A DNA stretch of 64,000 nt from Leptothoe spongobia TAU-MAC 1115 (GTDB taxonomy: Bacteria; Cyanobacteriota; Cyanobacteriia; Phormidesmidales; Phormidesmidaceae): NCBI RefSeq assembly GCF_018739885.1, contig NZ_JADOES010000011.1:1-64000 (forward strand), given 5' to 3'. The notes beneath the pieces are model-generated. The model was not told the origin of the DNA. It did not search any database and worked only from the letters and a program-made list of their open reading frames with translations. Both the position numbers and the translations under genes were made by a program. This document shows positions 53,321 to 63,625 of the stretch, in pieces. Within the stretch, counting starts at the first letter, position 1, and each line of letters begins with the position of its first letter.

Positions 53321-53599
53321 CTAACGTCTCGCTTTCTTATCACCCTTGACATGCCCACGAAACGTACGCGTGGGAGCAAATTCACCCAATTTATGTCCCA
53401 CCATCTGCTCGCTCACATAGACAGGCACATGTTGACGACCGTTATGGACGGCAATAGTATGTCCAATCATCTGAGGAATAATAGTGGAAGCGCGAGACCA
53501 GGTTTTAATTACCTGCTTATCTCCTTTTACGTTGAGCTTTTCAATCTTTTTGAGCAGGTGATCCGCCACAAAAGGACCTTTTTTGAGAGAGCGAGCCAT
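53321..53599 (-). CDS. rpsS: Ribosomal protein S19
   Basis: A 92-residue head protein that forms a complex with S13 near the A and P sites: [50 protein letters not shown] and [17 protein letters not shown]. It is separated by 80 bases from rplB. Confidence 0.97.
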   Translation of the reverse strand: MARSLKKGPFVADHLLKKIEKLNVKGDKQVIKTWSRASTIIPQMIGHTIAVHNGRQHVPVYVSEQMVGHKLGEFAPTRTFRGHVKGDKKARR

Positions 53600-53679
53600 A
53601 GTTTCGCCAGACTAAAAACAATCGGTTGAACAACAAAAGAATTAATAACAGTCAAATCCAGACCGTTGGACAGACACTT

Positions 53680-54543
53680 CTATGAATCACGACCACCACG
53701 GCCACGCTTAGAAGAACGACGACGACGACGAACAATCAGCGACGTGCTCGATTTCTTCTTATCACGAGTCTTATAGCCAAGTGCTGGTTTACCCCAAGGA
53801 GTCACAGGGCCACTGCGCCCAATCGGAGCACGACCTTCACCACCGCCATGGGGATGATCTACAGGGTTCATAACGCTACCACGAACTTCTGGACGTCGTC
53901 CTAACCAGCGCTTTCGACCTGCTTTACCAAGAGTGACATTACGAGATTCTACGTTGCCAACTTGACCAATCGTGGCGTAGCACTCACGACGGACCATACG
54001 AACCTCACTAGAAGGCAGTTTGAGGGTAACATAGCCACCCTCTTTCGCCATCACCTGGGCCGAAGCACCTGCAGCTCGAACAATTTGGCCACCTCGACCT
54101 GGGTAAAGCTCCACATTATGAACAGAGGTGCCGAGAGGCATCTTGTGGAGTGGGAGCGCATTTCCTACTTCCAGAGGCGCATCAGATCCCGCCACAATGG
54201 TAGAACCAACAGCTAATCCCACAGGATGCAAAATGTAACGCTTTTCACCATCCTCATATTGCACAAGGGAAATGCGAGCATTTCGGTTGGGATCATACTC
54301 AACCGAAAGAACTTCAGCGGTCATCTCTCGCTTATTTCGCTTGAAATCAATGATGCGATAGAGACGTTTATGACCACCACCACGATGACGACAGGTAATG
54401 ACGCCTCGATTATTTCTTCCCTTAGCACGATGAATAGAGCGCGTTAATTTCTTTTCCGGCTTGCTCCGAGTAATTTCTGAAAAATCAGAAACACTGCGCT
54501 CACGAGTACCTGGAGTCAGAGGCCGATAAGTACGAATTCCCAT
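53680..54543 (-). CDS. rplB: Ribosomal protein L2
   Basis: A 287-residue protein needed for peptidyl-transferase assembly. [25 protein letters not shown] and the catalytic-region segment [23 protein letters not shown] (about 221-243, with the conserved His) are intact. A basic C-terminus ([13 protein letters not shown]) ends it. 38 bases after rplW. Confidence 0.98.
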   Translation of the reverse strand: MGIRTYRPLTPGTRERSVSDFSEITRSKPEKKLTRSIHRAKGRNNRGVITCRHRGGGHKRLYRIIDFKRNKREMTAEVLSVEYDPNRNARISLVQYEDGEKRYILHPVGLAVGSTIVAGSDAPLEVGNALPLHKMPLGTSVHNVELYPGRGGQIVRAAGASAQVMAKEGGYVTLKLPSSEVRMVRRECYATIGQVGNVESRNVTLGKAGRKRWLGRRPEVRGSVMNPVDHPHGGGEGRAPIGRSGPVTPWGKPALGYKTRDKKKSSTSLIVRRRRRSSKRGRGGRDS

Positions 54544-54581
54544 GATTTTATCTACAGACTAATTGAGTGCTAAGGCCAGTT

Positions 54582-54887
54582 TTAGACATCCGGGAAGAGG
54601 GGAATACTGTCACCCTCAGCAAGGGTAACCACTGCTCGCTTATAGGTAGGCTTATAGCCGATAAAGCGACCAAGCCGTTTCTTTTTGCGAGGAGGATTCA
54701 GGGTACTGATGCCGGTCACCTTGACCTCAAATAAAGCTTCGACGGCTGCTTTAATCTCAGTCTTTGTAGCCTTGGGAGCAACCTCAAATGTGTACTGATT
54801 GTTTTCCAGATTTAAAGTTGCTTTTTCAGTAATCAGTGGCTTCCGAATAATATCGGGCAGATTACGCGAATCAGTTACCTTAGGCAC
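54582..54887 (-). CDS. rplW: Ribosomal protein L23
   Basis: A 101-residue exit-site protein (docking point for trigger factor and SRP): [46 protein letters not shown] and the [26 protein letters not shown] loop. It overlaps the end of rplD by 8 bp. Confidence 0.97.
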   Translation of the reverse strand: MPKVTDSRNLPDIIRKPLITEKATLNLENNQYTFEVAPKATKTEIKAAVEALFEVKVTGISTLNPPRKKKRLGRFIGYKPTYKRAVVTLAEGDSIPLFPDV

Positions 54888-55512
54888 CGTACACCTCCTG
54901 AATTTTCTCGAGAGCAGCAGCCGTTACCACCAGCCGATCAGCTAGAAGAATGTCATAAGCATTAAGGTTTACCGCCAAAATAAGCTTGATGTTAGCGACA
55001 TTGCGTACGGAACGATAAATCACATCGTTCTTTTCAGCAGTGATCATTAAAACCTTGTTCTCAGGCTCTACACCCCAACGTCCCATTGCTGAGATAACTT
55101 CCTTTGTTTTTGGAGTAGATAGCTGATCAGCAAAGTCTTGAACTACAACTATGTCATCAACTCGGCTCTGAAAAGCAGTTCGTAAAGCCAAACGTCGCTC
55201 TTTGCGATTCATTTTGACTTCAAAATCGCGAGGTTTCGGGCCAAAAATCACACCGCCACCTCGCCAGAGGGGAGAACGATTAGAGCCAGCACGGGCGCGA
55301 CCAGTTCCCTTTTGACGCCATGGCTTGCGGCCACCACCACGAACCTCAGAACGGGTCTTCGATGACAATGTCCCCTGACGGGCATTGTGCATTTGACGAA
55401 CGATAGCGCGATGAACTATGTGACCAGCATTATCTTCGTTGGCGACTTTTAAGTCGAGGGTGGCAGTGCCTGCATTAGCACCCTGCCAATCTTTTACTAC
55501 GCAATCAACCAT
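54880..55512 (-). CDS. rplD: Ribosomal protein L4
   Basis: A 210-residue protein with the tunnel loop [46 protein letters not shown] (about 59-104). In E. coli L4 also represses the S10 operon; no leader like that is recognisable here. 18 bases downstream of rplC and overlaps rplW. Confidence 0.97.
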   Translation of the reverse strand: MVDCVVKDWQGANAGTATLDLKVANEDNAGHIVHRAIVRQMHNARQGTLSSKTRSEVRGGGRKPWRQKGTGRARAGSNRSPLWRGGGVIFGPKPRDFEVKMNRKERRLALRTAFQSRVDDIVVVQDFADQLSTPKTKEVISAMGRWGVEPENKVLMITAEKNDVIYRSVRNVANIKLILAVNLNAYDILLADRLVVTAAALEKIQEVYGA

Positions 55513-55530
55513 AATGAGTTCCTAACCCCC

Positions 55531-56169
55531 TTATTTCTTGCCAACAATATTTGCAGGGGTAATGTTCAAAAGTGCTCCTGGCTTACCAGGCACAGCACCT
55601 TTTACCAACAGAACATTACGCTCACTATCAACTTTGACAACCGAAAGCTTTCGAACCGTAACTTGAACGTTACCCATCTGCCCAGCCATTTTCTTGCCGG
55701 GATAAACGCGCCCAGGAGTAGTACCGGGACCAATAGAACCTGGCAAGCGATGATTCTTAGAACCATGGGTCATGGGGCCACGACTAAAATTGTGGCGTTT
55801 TTGGTTGCCCGCAAATCCCTTACCAATGCTTTTGCCGGAGACATCTATAAGTTGACCGGCTTCAAAAATATCTGCTGCCAGGGTTTGCCCTAACTCAAAG
55901 GCTGCACTATCGTCAACACGATATTCACGCAAATGGCGCAGATTCGTATCTCCTGCCTTCCTGAGGTGACCTAATTCAGGCTTACTCAATGCTTTTTCTG
56001 CCACTTCCTGATAGCCAAGCTGCACGGCGCAGTAGCCATCGGTTTGCTGCGTTTTGACTTGGGTAACAACGCAGGGGCCAGCTTGGATGACAGTTACTGG
56101 CACAGCATTACCAGCGTCATCAAACACCTGAGTCATTCCCAGCTTTGTCCCGAGAATACCGACAGACAC
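55531..56169 (-). CDS. rplC: Ribosomal protein L3
   Basis: A 212-residue protein near the peptidyl-transferase centre. The start is GTG 56169 ([16 protein letters not shown]) with GGAG seven bases upstream; the longer frame to 56244 has no conserved N-terminus. [32 protein letters not shown] is the methylated-Gln region. First gene of the minus-strand block. Confidence 0.96.
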   Translation of the reverse strand: MSVGILGTKLGMTQVFDDAGNAVPVTVIQAGPCVVTQVKTQQTDGYCAVQLGYQEVAEKALSKPELGHLRKAGDTNLRHLREYRVDDSAAFELGQTLAADIFEAGQLIDVSGKSIGKGFAGNQKRHNFSRGPMTHGSKNHRLPGSIGPGTTPGRVYPGKKMAGQMGNVQVTVRKLSVVKVDSERNVLLVKGAVPGKPGALLNITPANIVGKK

Positions 56170-56642
56170 AATTAATCTCCGACTAGACATTTTAGCCAAA
56201 CTACAAACATTGCAGCCAGCATCGTGAACCCCTTGTTTTTTCACAGCGGGGGAAATTACCTAAAAAAGCGAACAAACACCCTGAGGATTTTGTCACTCCT
56301 CTAGAAATTCAACCGTATTTGATTGAATACTTTATAGAAGTAGCCAGGACTAAGTTTGCGAGTTCAAAGCCAATAAAGGCATTGATTTTGCAGTCCTTTG
56401 GGCTATAAAAGTAGCGCCTTAGACTTAAACAGATAGACCGTTTAGTATCTAACTTGGCAGCGGTCTACAATCGTACAGAGATTTGATGCAATTGTCCATC
56501 ATTTTCTGAAAAGTATTCTGCAGTGAGATTTTGATCGTTTTTCTTTAGGTGAACTACTAAGGGTTTGATTCAAAGGAGGGGGTCAACGGCCCTAATATAT
56601 AGGTAATGAAAAAACTATAGATAGGTACTGCTCACATAAGCT
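56170..56642. promoter_or_regulatory. Divergent promoter region of rplC and ndhN
   Basis: About 470 bases with no gene. It must carry the promoter of the long ribosomal block (minus) and of ndhN (plus). TAATATAT at about 56593 and GGAGGGGG at about 56575 are notable but not assigned. No stable leader hairpin was seen. Confidence 0.45.
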
Positions 56643-57116
56643 ATGGGATTACTTGTACTTGGCAATCGATTTGTCCGTGATTTAGAAAGTAACGGAGCCC
56701 TGGCAGTACGGGTGCCGCTAGAGGGAGGATTTGAGGGGCGCTATCAACGACGGATGCGGGCAGCAGGTTATGAAAGTCTACATATGACAGCCCGTGGACT
56801 GGGAGATTTATCCGCTTATTTAGGGGATATTCATGGTGTCCGCCCTCCTCACCTGGGGAAAAAAGATGTAGGGCAAGCTGCTGTTGGAGCTCGCTACTTT
56901 GTGCCTCCAGTTTTAGGATATCGACTAGAACGTATGGCCCCTGGGATTAAAGGAATTGTGCTCTGGCTAATTGAGGGGCACATATTATCGAGCCAGGAAT
57001 TGGCATTTTTGGCAGCCTTATGTGCCTCTGACTCACGTATCAAAGTCGTCGTTGAGCTGGGTGGTGATCGCTCTTTCAAATGGTTTCCCTTGAAGGACGC
57101 TGTCCAATCTGCATAA
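56643..57116 (+). CDS. ndhN: NAD(P)H-quinone oxidoreductase subunit N
   Basis: A 157-residue peripheral subunit specific to cyanobacterial/chloroplast NDH-1, on the ferredoxin-binding arm. LVLGNRFVRDLESNGALAVRVPLEGGFEGRYQRRMRAAGY opens it, and YFVPPVLGYRLERMAPGIKGIVLWLIEGHILS is typical. Full length. It begins a plus-strand series with ldpA, ycf45 and psb27. Confidence 0.96.
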   Translation: MGLLVLGNRFVRDLESNGALAVRVPLEGGFEGRYQRRMRAAGYESLHMTARGLGDLSAYLGDIHGVRPPHLGKKDVGQAAVGARYFVPPVLGYRLERMAPGIKGIVLWLIEGHILSSQELAFLAALCASDSRIKVVVELGGDRSFKWFPLKDAVQSA

Positions 57117-57201
57117 GGAACTACATAAGAATTAAACCTCAAAAAAGAACATTTGTTCTAGGATCGCTGTAAGTCCAATTGATAAGAGATGGCATAGGTG
57201 G

Positions 57202-58347
57202 GTGACTAACCTCCAAAATCCGTTAGAGTCCCTCAAGCGTGGGCAATGGTTTAAGTTAATTTGTGGTGCTAGCTACCAAGATGTGGCAGCGATCCGGAAT
57301 TTGTCTCTGGTTTATGGTTTAGCAGGGGCAGATTGCATTGATGTGGCAGCGGACCTAGCAGTGGTACGTGCTGCTTGTGAAGGTATTTATATATCGCAGT
57401 CAGTTGCATCCACTGGCTTAGGCTCTCGTCCATGGCTAATGGTGAGCTTAAATGACGGACAAGATCCTCACTTTCGTAAGGCTTGGTTTGATGGTCAACA
57501 GTGTCCAAGCACCTGTTTACGCCCCTGCGAGCGAGTCTGCCCAGCCGATGCCATATTGCCAATTCCAAATGGGAAGGTGGAAACTGCTCTAGAAGTATTG
57601 ACTGAGCGCTGCTATGGCTGTGGACGATGTTTACCGGTCTGTCCCCAAAACTTAATTGAGGAACATGCATTCACAGTCAGTTCAAGTGACATTATTCCAA
57701 ACCTTATATCGTATGTGGATGCAATCGAAATCCATACCCAAGTGGGTCGACAAAAAGAATTTGAAAAATTGTGGCAGCAGCTGAGCCCCTATATTCCTCA
57801 ACTCAAGCTAGTGGCCGTGAGCTGTCCTGACCATGAGCCCAATAGCAATGCCATTGTTGATTATCTAAACCAACTGTATCCATTGATGAGGCCCAAACCC
57901 AACCAACTGTTATGGCAGACTGATGGTCGCCCCATGAGTGGTGATATTGGAAAGGGCACAACTCGCGCCACTATTCGCCTGGCTCAAAAAGTCTTAAACG
58001 CCCGTTTACCTGGCTATGTTCAACTAGCGGGCGGGACTAATAACTATACGATGGCTAAGTTGCGATCTCTCAATCTGATCAAAGAATCACATCAGCCCAT
58101 TGATGGGGATCAGGTTGCATCGCAAGCCATCCATGGAATTGCCTACGGTAGTTATGCACGACAATTGGTGAATTTAGGGGATGGACATCTGGAAACTAAG
58201 CCTAAGCAACTGTGGCACCAGGTTAGCTTGGCCCGTGACTTAGTAAGCCAAATCAAACCCGATGTCCATAACATCCCCCATGTCTCACAATTCTTAAAAC
58301 AGCAAGATCACTTGCCACAAGCCTCAGCTGCTACTATCCCTCCATAA
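57202..58347 (+). CDS. ldpA: Light-dependent period protein LdpA
   Basis: A 381-residue iron-sulfur protein that tunes the circadian period by sensing redox state in Synechococcus. Two 4Fe-4S-type cysteine clusters are seen: CPSTCLRPCERVCPAD (about 98-113) and CYGCGRCLPVCPQN (about 133-146). GASYQDVAAIRNLSLVYGLAGADCIDVAAD opens the aldolase-like N-terminal part. GTG start, 85 bases after ndhN. Confidence 0.93.
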   Translation: MTNLQNPLESLKRGQWFKLICGASYQDVAAIRNLSLVYGLAGADCIDVAADLAVVRAACEGIYISQSVASTGLGSRPWLMVSLNDGQDPHFRKAWFDGQQCPSTCLRPCERVCPADAILPIPNGKVETALEVLTERCYGCGRCLPVCPQNLIEEHAFTVSSSDIIPNLISYVDAIEIHTQVGRQKEFEKLWQQLSPYIPQLKLVAVSCPDHEPNSNAIVDYLNQLYPLMRPKPNQLLWQTDGRPMSGDIGKGTTRATIRLAQKVLNARLPGYVQLAGGTNNYTMAKLRSLNLIKESHQPIDGDQVASQAIHGIAYGSYARQLVNLGDGHLETKPKQLWHQVSLARDLVSQIKPDVHNIPHVSQFLKQQDHLPQASAATIPP

Positions 58348-58437
58348 TCTTTGTAGTCAGGGGACCTTTCTATATGCTGCAGGACAGAACCTCTAATTGC
58401 ACCTTTTCCTAAAATTCTCTGTTTAACCTCCAAATCT

Positions 58438-60222
58438 ATGGCTCGTTCAGACGAATCTCAGCTCGCGCCTGAATCGACTTCTGCATTGTCTAGTATTACC
58501 CCTCCAATTCATGATGATTTGGATCAGTTACTTAGTATCTTGCCTGCTGAACTGCGTCAGCCCTTGAGCAATCATTCTCAACGCCATCAGCTCATTGAGG
58601 TAATTCTGGATTTGGGTAGACGCCCTGAAGCTAGATTTCCAGGCCAAGCTGACTACCTATCAAAACAAGTGATCTCTAGCGCTGATCTACAGCACTGTAT
58701 TGAGCGGGTTGGTACGTTTGGTGGTGATAACAGAGCTGGAATCGAAAAGACTCTACACCGCATCAGCGCCATACGAAACCGAAGTGGGACAATTATTGGC
58801 CTCACTTGTCGTGTGGGACGAGCTGTATTTGGCACCGTAGAAATAATTCGCGACCTTGTCGAAGCAGGAAAGTCAATTTTACTGTTAGGTCGACCAGGTG
58901 TAGGAAAAACAACAGCTCTCCGTGAAATCGCTCGCGTACTGGCAGATGACCTCAAGAAGCGAGTGGTCATCATCGACACATCCAATGAAATCGCCGGTGA
59001 TGGCGATATTCCTCATCCCGCCATCGGTCGTGCCCGTCGGATGCAGGTAGCTCGTCCAGAGCAACAACATCAAGTGATGATCGAAGCCGTTGAAAATCAT
59101 ACCCCTGAGGTCATCATTATTGACGAAATTGGTACTGAGTTAGAAGCACTCGCCGCTCGTACCATTGCTGAGCGAGGTGTGCAGCTAGTAGGTACAGCTC
59201 ACGGCAACCAACTAGAAAACTTAATTAAAAACCCCACGCTGGCAGACTTAGTTGGCGGTATTCAAACCGTTACCTTGGGAGACGATGAAGCTCGGCGTCG
59301 CGGTAGCCAGAAAAGCGTATTGGAGCGCAAAGCACCTCCCACTTTTGAGATGGCCATCGAAATGCTAGAACGACAGCGATGGGTAGTCCATGAAGATGTC
59401 GCAACGACCATTGATCATCTACTCCGAGGACGGTTACCTGAGACCCAGATACGGTCAATCGGTGACAGTGGCAAGGTGGTCATTACCCATGAGCTTCCAG
59501 ATGTAATCAGCCAACGGCGCAGCACCCGGCGAACGGCTAGAGGCTGGAGAGAAACGGGTCAAATGGAGCCCATAACCTCTACCTCCAATCGTTCTCGCCG
59601 CTCTGCCCCCACTCCTTTGCCTCTGCCCACAGCAGCTGATAATTTTCAGGAACTATTAGATCAACAGTTAGATACGACCAGCCTAGAGATGTCGTCACCG
59701 GTAGGTCTCAATGGCGAAGACTTAGTACCAATTTATCCCTATGGCATTAGTCGAGAACAACTGCACCATGTGATCGATACGCTCAAGTTACCGGTTGCCA
59801 TTACCAAAGAACTAGGAGTGGCCCAAGCCGTATTAGCATTGCGATCTCATGTGCGCAATCATTCAAAACTCAAAACTATCGCCAAATCGCGTCAGCTCCC
59901 CATATACACAGTCAAGTCAAATACCATTCCACAAATTACACGGGCTCTACAACGGCTACTAGATATTGATCCCAGAGATCAGGCAGCAGCCATCGACCTT
60001 TCCCTATTTACCCGGCAAGGAGACGACGACGAACTAGAGGCTCTTGAAGAAGCGAGACTAGCCGTTGAACAAATTGTTATCCCTAAAGGGCAGCCAGTTG
60101 AACTACTTCCTCGTTCTGCCAAAATCCGAAAAATGCAGCATGAACTAGCCGAACATTATCGCCTCAAGTCTCTGAGTTTTGGCGATGAGCCCAATCGTCG
60201 ACTACGCATTTTCCCCGCTTAG
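58438..60222 (+). CDS. ycf45: Ycf45-type ATPase with R3H domain
   Basis: A 594-residue protein of the SpoIIIAA-like/Ycf45 family. Walker A LGRPGVGKTTALRE is near residues 150-163, Walker B VIIIDEIGTE near 224-233, and TAHGNQLENLIKNPTLADLVGG follows. A variable linker (about 365-435) precedes a C-terminal R3H nucleic-acid-binding domain (EARLAVEQIVIPKGQPVELLPRSAKIRKMQHELAEHYRLKSLSFG). Found in cyanobacteria and red-algal plastids; role unknown, perhaps linked to single-stranded nucleic acid. Confidence 0.9.
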   Translation: MARSDESQLAPESTSALSSITPPIHDDLDQLLSILPAELRQPLSNHSQRHQLIEVILDLGRRPEARFPGQADYLSKQVISSADLQHCIERVGTFGGDNRAGIEKTLHRISAIRNRSGTIIGLTCRVGRAVFGTVEIIRDLVEAGKSILLLGRPGVGKTTALREIARVLADDLKKRVVIIDTSNEIAGDGDIPHPAIGRARRMQVARPEQQHQVMIEAVENHTPEVIIIDEIGTELEALAARTIAERGVQLVGTAHGNQLENLIKNPTLADLVGGIQTVTLGDDEARRRGSQKSVLERKAPPTFEMAIEMLERQRWVVHEDVATTIDHLLRGRLPETQIRSIGDSGKVVITHELPDVISQRRSTRRTARGWRETGQMEPITSTSNRSRRSAPTPLPLPTAADNFQELLDQQLDTTSLEMSSPVGLNGEDLVPIYPYGISREQLHHVIDTLKLPVAITKELGVAQAVLALRSHVRNHSKLKTIAKSRQLPIYTVKSNTIPQITRALQRLLDIDPRDQAAAIDLSLFTRQGDDDELEALEEARLAVEQIVIPKGQPVELLPRSAKIRKMQHELAEHYRLKSLSFGDEPNRRLRIFPA

Positions 60223-60350
60223 TAAGCAACGAAGAAAATTCGCATCTGCCGCGAAGATTTCTCCTCAGGACACCATTCCGATAAGATAATCACCACAAGT
60301 CCAGTAGCCAGGCACACCAAAGTGGAGCCATCTTAATTGGGAATAAGTTT

Positions 60351-60761
60351 ATGAAACGCATTTTGTCTCGTTTATTTGCATTTACCCTAGTGGCAATCCT
60401 GGGCCTCACCAGCTGCGGTGGTGCTGGCATGGGGGCCGATGGCCTAAGTGGCAACTATCGCCAGGATACGATAGATGTAATGGGAACCCTCAGAACAGCC
60501 ATTGAGCTGCCTGCGGATTCTCCAAATTTACCTGAGGTGCAAACTCAGGCCAGGCAACAAATTAATGCTTTTGCAGCTCGTTACCGTCGTTCGGCAGGGG
60601 CATCAAGTTTGAGTTCCTTCGCCACGATGCAAACAGCACTCAGTGCTCTGGCAGGACATTACAGCTCATACCCAAATCGTCCTATTCCAGCCAAACTTAA
60701 AACCCGTCTTGAGCAAGAGTTTAAGCAGGTTGAAATGGCCCTTCGTCGGGAAGCAGCTTAG
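60351..60761 (+). CDS. psb27: Photosystem II assembly lipoprotein Psb27
   Basis: A 136-residue lumenal protein. A short signal peptide ends in the lipobox LTSC (Cys22), so it is lipid-anchored to the thylakoid. The mature part is a four-helix bundle (GNYRQDTIDVMGTLRTAIELP, NAFAARYRR, SSFATMQTALSALAGHY). It binds CP43 during PSII assembly and repair, before the Mn cluster forms. Terminator directly downstream. Confidence 0.95.
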   Translation: MKRILSRLFAFTLVAILGLTSCGGAGMGADGLSGNYRQDTIDVMGTLRTAIELPADSPNLPEVQTQARQQINAFAARYRRSAGASSLSSFATMQTALSALAGHYSSYPNRPIPAKLKTRLEQEFKQVEMALRREAA

Positions 60762-60782
60762 CAGCCCAGCTGAATCTATAGA

Positions 60783-60822
60783 CTAAAAGGCCCTGGCGTA
60801 GTGATGCATCAGGGCCTTTTAG
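60783..60822. terminator. Hairpin terminator between psb27 and rpmJ
   Basis: CTAAAAGGCCCTG (60783-60795) and CAGGGCCTTTTAG (60810-60822) form a perfect 13-bp stem with a 14-base loop. The A-run on one side and T-run on the other could end transcription in either direction. It separates psb27 from the alpha-type ribosomal block. Confidence 0.75.
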
Positions 60823-60992
60823 TTAAAACGTGTAACCATGAAGCATCTGAATACAAAGTACTGCAAGTTTTTTGCCAGTTAGCAAGCGCTAAAGTCGGCA
60901 TCAACTATTCGCAACAAAAATTAATTGACTGCTTGTTAAAGCATTTGCTAGAATCACACTTCTGTAGACAAGTCTTATTACATTTTTTCAGC

Positions 60993-61106
60993 ATGAAAGT
61001 ACGGGCATCCGTCAAGAAGATGTGCGACAAGTGCCGGGTGATCCGTCGGCGCGGTCGAGTTATGGTGATTTGTTCTAACCCTAAGCATAAGCAACGTCAG
61101 GGTTAG
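60993..61106 (+). CDS. rpmJ: Ribosomal protein L36
   Basis: A 37-residue zinc-ribbon protein: [20 protein letters not shown], then [15 protein letters not shown]. The four zinc ligands are C11, C14, C27 and H32. It is easy to miss because an in-frame longer frame starts at 60801. First gene of the plus-strand ribosomal block. Confidence 0.96.
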   Translation: MKVRASVKKMCDKCRVIRRRGRVMVICSNPKHKQRQG

Positions 61107-61146
61107 TCGCTGTAACAGGTTTAACGTTTATTTCATATTCAACTTA

Positions 61147-61184
61147 GCGGTTGCCCACTGACAAGTCAGTGCTTACGTAACCGC
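61147..61184 (+). promoter_or_regulatory. Nested hairpin in the rpsM leader
   Basis: CACTGAC and GTCAGTG (61156-61171) form an inner stem enclosed by GCGGTT/AACCGC (61147-61184), 26 bases before the rpsM GTG. Such a leader could be a processing site or ribosomal-protein binding site. No known family was recognised. Confidence 0.45.
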
Positions 61185-61210
61185 ACGGCAGCAAACTAGG
61201 AGAAAGCACG

Positions 61211-61591
61211 GTGGCACGTATTGCAGGCGTTGACCTACCCAGGGATAAGCGCATTGAGATTGGGTTAACCTACATTTATGGTATCGGCCTGAGTCGATCA
61301 AAGGAAATCTTGGCAAAGACTGGGGTCAATGCCGATATCCGCGTCAAGGATTTGGTAGACAGCGATGTAGCAAAACTACGAGAAGTAGTCGAAGGCGACT
61401 ATCAGATCGAAGGTGATCTGAGACGTTGGGAGAGCATGAATATCAAGCGGCTGATGGATATTGGCTGCTACAGAGGGCGTCGTCACCGTATGGGTCTGCC
61501 AGTTCGTGGTCAACGTACTCGTACTAATGCGCGTACTCGACGTGGTAAGCGTCTAGCTATTGCTGGGAAGAAGAAGCCTGGGAAGAAGTAA
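61211..61591 (+). CDS. rpsM: Ribosomal protein S13
   Basis: A 126-residue head protein contacting the P-site t[28 protein letters not shown] and [20 protein letters not shown] at the end. GTG start with AGGAG 7 bases upstream. 104 bases after rpmJ. Confidence 0.97.
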   Translation: MARIAGVDLPRDKRIEIGLTYIYGIGLSRSKEILAKTGVNADIRVKDLVDSDVAKLREVVEGDYQIEGDLRRWESMNIKRLMDIGCYRGRRHRMGLPVRGQRTRTNARTRRGKRLAIAGKKKPGKK

Positions 61592-61764
61592 ATCCTGAGA
61601 ACGCAATCTGCAGGTGATCTTTATATAGGGTTGCCGATTAAAACATGCGTGGTAAAACAGGGGAAGTATTTTGGCAAGGCAGCACAAATCGGCAGACAGA
61701 ATAATGACTGCTCGATGAGTACGAAAGGGTTTGAAAAGTTAACGTTTTTCGGAATACACGAACT

Positions 61765-62157
61765 ATGGCAAAAGGCGTCAAGCGGTCAGGTGGACGCAAA
61801 TCGAGAAAGAATATCCCCAATGGTGTCGTCCACATCCAATCGACATTCAACAACACTATTGTGACCATTACAGACACCAAGGGTGATGCAATTTCATGGG
61901 CATCAGCTGGTTCTAGTGGATTCAAAGGAGCTAAAAAAGGCACTCCATTTGCAGCTCAAACTGCGGCTGACAGTGCTGCTCGTCGGGCTATGGATCAGGG
62001 TATGCGCCAAGTTGAGGTAATGGTCAGCGGTCCTGGTGCTGGCCGTGAAACGGCTATTCGTGCTTTACAAGGGGCTGGGTTAGAAATCACTTTGATTCGC
62101 GATGTCACTCCAATTCCCCACAACGGTTGCCGTCCTCCAAAGCGTCGCCGTGTCTAA
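61765..62157 (+). CDS. rpsK: Ribosomal protein S11
   Basis: A 130-residue platform protein near the E site: [46 protein letters not shown] and the C-terminal [18 protein letters not shown] 173-base gap without a gene separates it from rpsM, longer than elsewhere in the block. Confidence 0.97.
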   Translation: MAKGVKRSGGRKSRKNIPNGVVHIQSTFNNTIVTITDTKGDAISWASAGSSGFKGAKKGTPFAAQTAADSAARRAMDQGMRQVEVMVSGPGAGRETAIRALQGAGLEITLIRDVTPIPHNGCRPPKRRRV

Positions 62158-62223
62158 ATATTTGCTACCTATCAGCTAATCGATCAGCCAGCAGGCAATA
62201 GCCATCCAAGGGAGGTCACTGTA

Positions 62224-63171
62224 GTGGGACAGTTTCAAGTTGAATGCGTAGAATCAATTGTTGACGACGACCAGAGCCAATTTAGTCGATTTGTCATCGA
62301 GCCCCTTGAGCGGAGTCAAGGTATTACTGTAGGCAATGCCCTCAGACGAGTACTACTTTCCAACTTAGAAGGTGCAGCTATCACTGCCGTTCGTATGGCA
62401 GGAGCTAACCACGAATTTGCCACTATTCCAGGTGTTCGTGAAGATGTTTTGGACATTATTCTAAACCTGAAAGAGGTTGTACTCAAAACTTATACAAATC
62501 AGCCACAAATTGGTCGTTTAGCTGTGCAAGGTCCAGCAACCGTTACAGCTGCACACTTTGAGTTACCTGCTGAGGTAGAGTTAATTAACCCAGATCACTA
62601 CGTAGCTTCGGTTGCTCAGGGTCATACCCTTGAGATGGAATTCCGAGTGGAAAACGGTCGTGGGTATCGGGCTGTCAGTAACAACCGGGATGAGGCAACT
62701 GCATTAGATTTTATGCAGATTGATGCCATCTTTATGCCTGTTCGTAAGGTTAACTATTCTGTTGAAGAAACGATCGTTGGGGCTGATCAGCCAAAAGATC
62801 GTCTGATTATGGAAGTTAGCACTAACGGTAGCCTAACTCCTCAACAAGCCATGAGTCAGGCAGCAGATATATTGGTGGACTTGTTTAATCCACTGAAGGA
62901 TGTCACTCTTGAACCGAAGCGGGATGAGGATGTTAAAGAAGAAGACACCACCTATCAAATCCCGATTGAGGAACTACAGCTATCTGTACGAGCTTACAAT
63001 TGTTTGAAGCGCGCTCAGATTAACTCTGTTTCTGATCTGCTGGACTATAGCCAAGAAGATCTCTTGGAGATCAAGAATTTTGGTCAGAAGTCAGCTGAAG
63101 AGGTTGTTGAGGCTTTGCACTACCGTCTAGGCATTATGTTGCCGATGGAGAAGCCGGCGAAGTCATCTTAG
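62224..63171 (+). CDS. rpoA: RNA polymerase alpha subunit
   Basis: A 315-residue protein. The N-terminal dimerisation domain (SRFVIEPLERSQGITVGNALRRVLLSNLEGAAI) and C-terminal DNA-binding domain (IEELQLSVRAYNCLKRAQINSVSDLL then LLEIKNFGQKSAEEVVEAL) are both present. GTG start with GGGAGG upstream. A strong terminator follows before rplQ. Confidence 0.98.
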   Translation: MGQFQVECVESIVDDDQSQFSRFVIEPLERSQGITVGNALRRVLLSNLEGAAITAVRMAGANHEFATIPGVREDVLDIILNLKEVVLKTYTNQPQIGRLAVQGPATVTAAHFELPAEVELINPDHYVASVAQGHTLEMEFRVENGRGYRAVSNNRDEATALDFMQIDAIFMPVRKVNYSVEETIVGADQPKDRLIMEVSTNGSLTPQQAMSQAADILVDLFNPLKDVTLEPKRDEDVKEEDTTYQIPIEELQLSVRAYNCLKRAQINSVSDLLDYSQEDLLEIKNFGQKSAEEVVEALHYRLGIMLPMEKPAKSS

Positions 63172-63210
63172 GTTTCTAGTTTTCGGCCTTGAATCCTTTC
63201 AGGCCATCCT

Positions 63211-63237
63211 CCGAAGCCCCAGGCTTCGGTTTTTTCT
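63211..63237 (+). terminator. Intrinsic terminator between rpoA and rplQ
   Basis: CCGAAGCC (63211-63218) and GGCTTCGG (63222-63229) form a perfect 8-bp stem with a 3-base loop, followed by seven T and CTT. It lies inside what is usually one operon, so it could reduce or separate rplQ-truA transcription. Confidence 0.8.
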
Positions 63238-63264
63238 TGTTTACAGTGCTAATAAGGAGACTCC

Positions 63265-63615
63265 ATGCGCCACCGTTGTCGTACGCCCCATCTGGGTAAA
63301 CCTGCTGACCAGCGTCGTGCTTTGTTGCGATCGCTAACCACCGAACTTATTCGTCACGGTCGAATTAAAACCACGCTAACTCGTGCTAAGGCTGTTCGCT
63401 CTGAAGCTGAGCGTATGATTACACTCGCCAAAGAAGGCTCTTTGGCTGCTCGTCGCCGAGCTATGGGCTACATATATGACAAAGATCTTGTGCATGCTCT
63501 ATTTGAGCAAGCCCCCACTCGCTATGCCGAACGCCAAGGTGGATATACCCGCATTGTACGCACAGTTAGTCGCCGAGGTGACAACTCTGTGATGGCTATT
63601 ATTGAGCTTACCTAG
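63265..63615 (+). CDS. rplQ: Ribosomal protein L17
   Basis: A 116-residue 50S protein near the tunnel exit: [44 protein letters not shown] then [30 protein letters not shown] precedes the ATG by 5 bases. It follows the terminator after rpoA. Confidence 0.97.
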   Translation: MRHRCRTPHLGKPADQRRALLRSLTTELIRHGRIKTTLTRAKAVRSEAERMITLAKEGSLAARRRAMGYIYDKDLVHALFEQAPTRYAERQGGYTRIVRTVSRRGDNSVMAIIELT

Positions 63616-63625
63616 TTTTTGCTCA

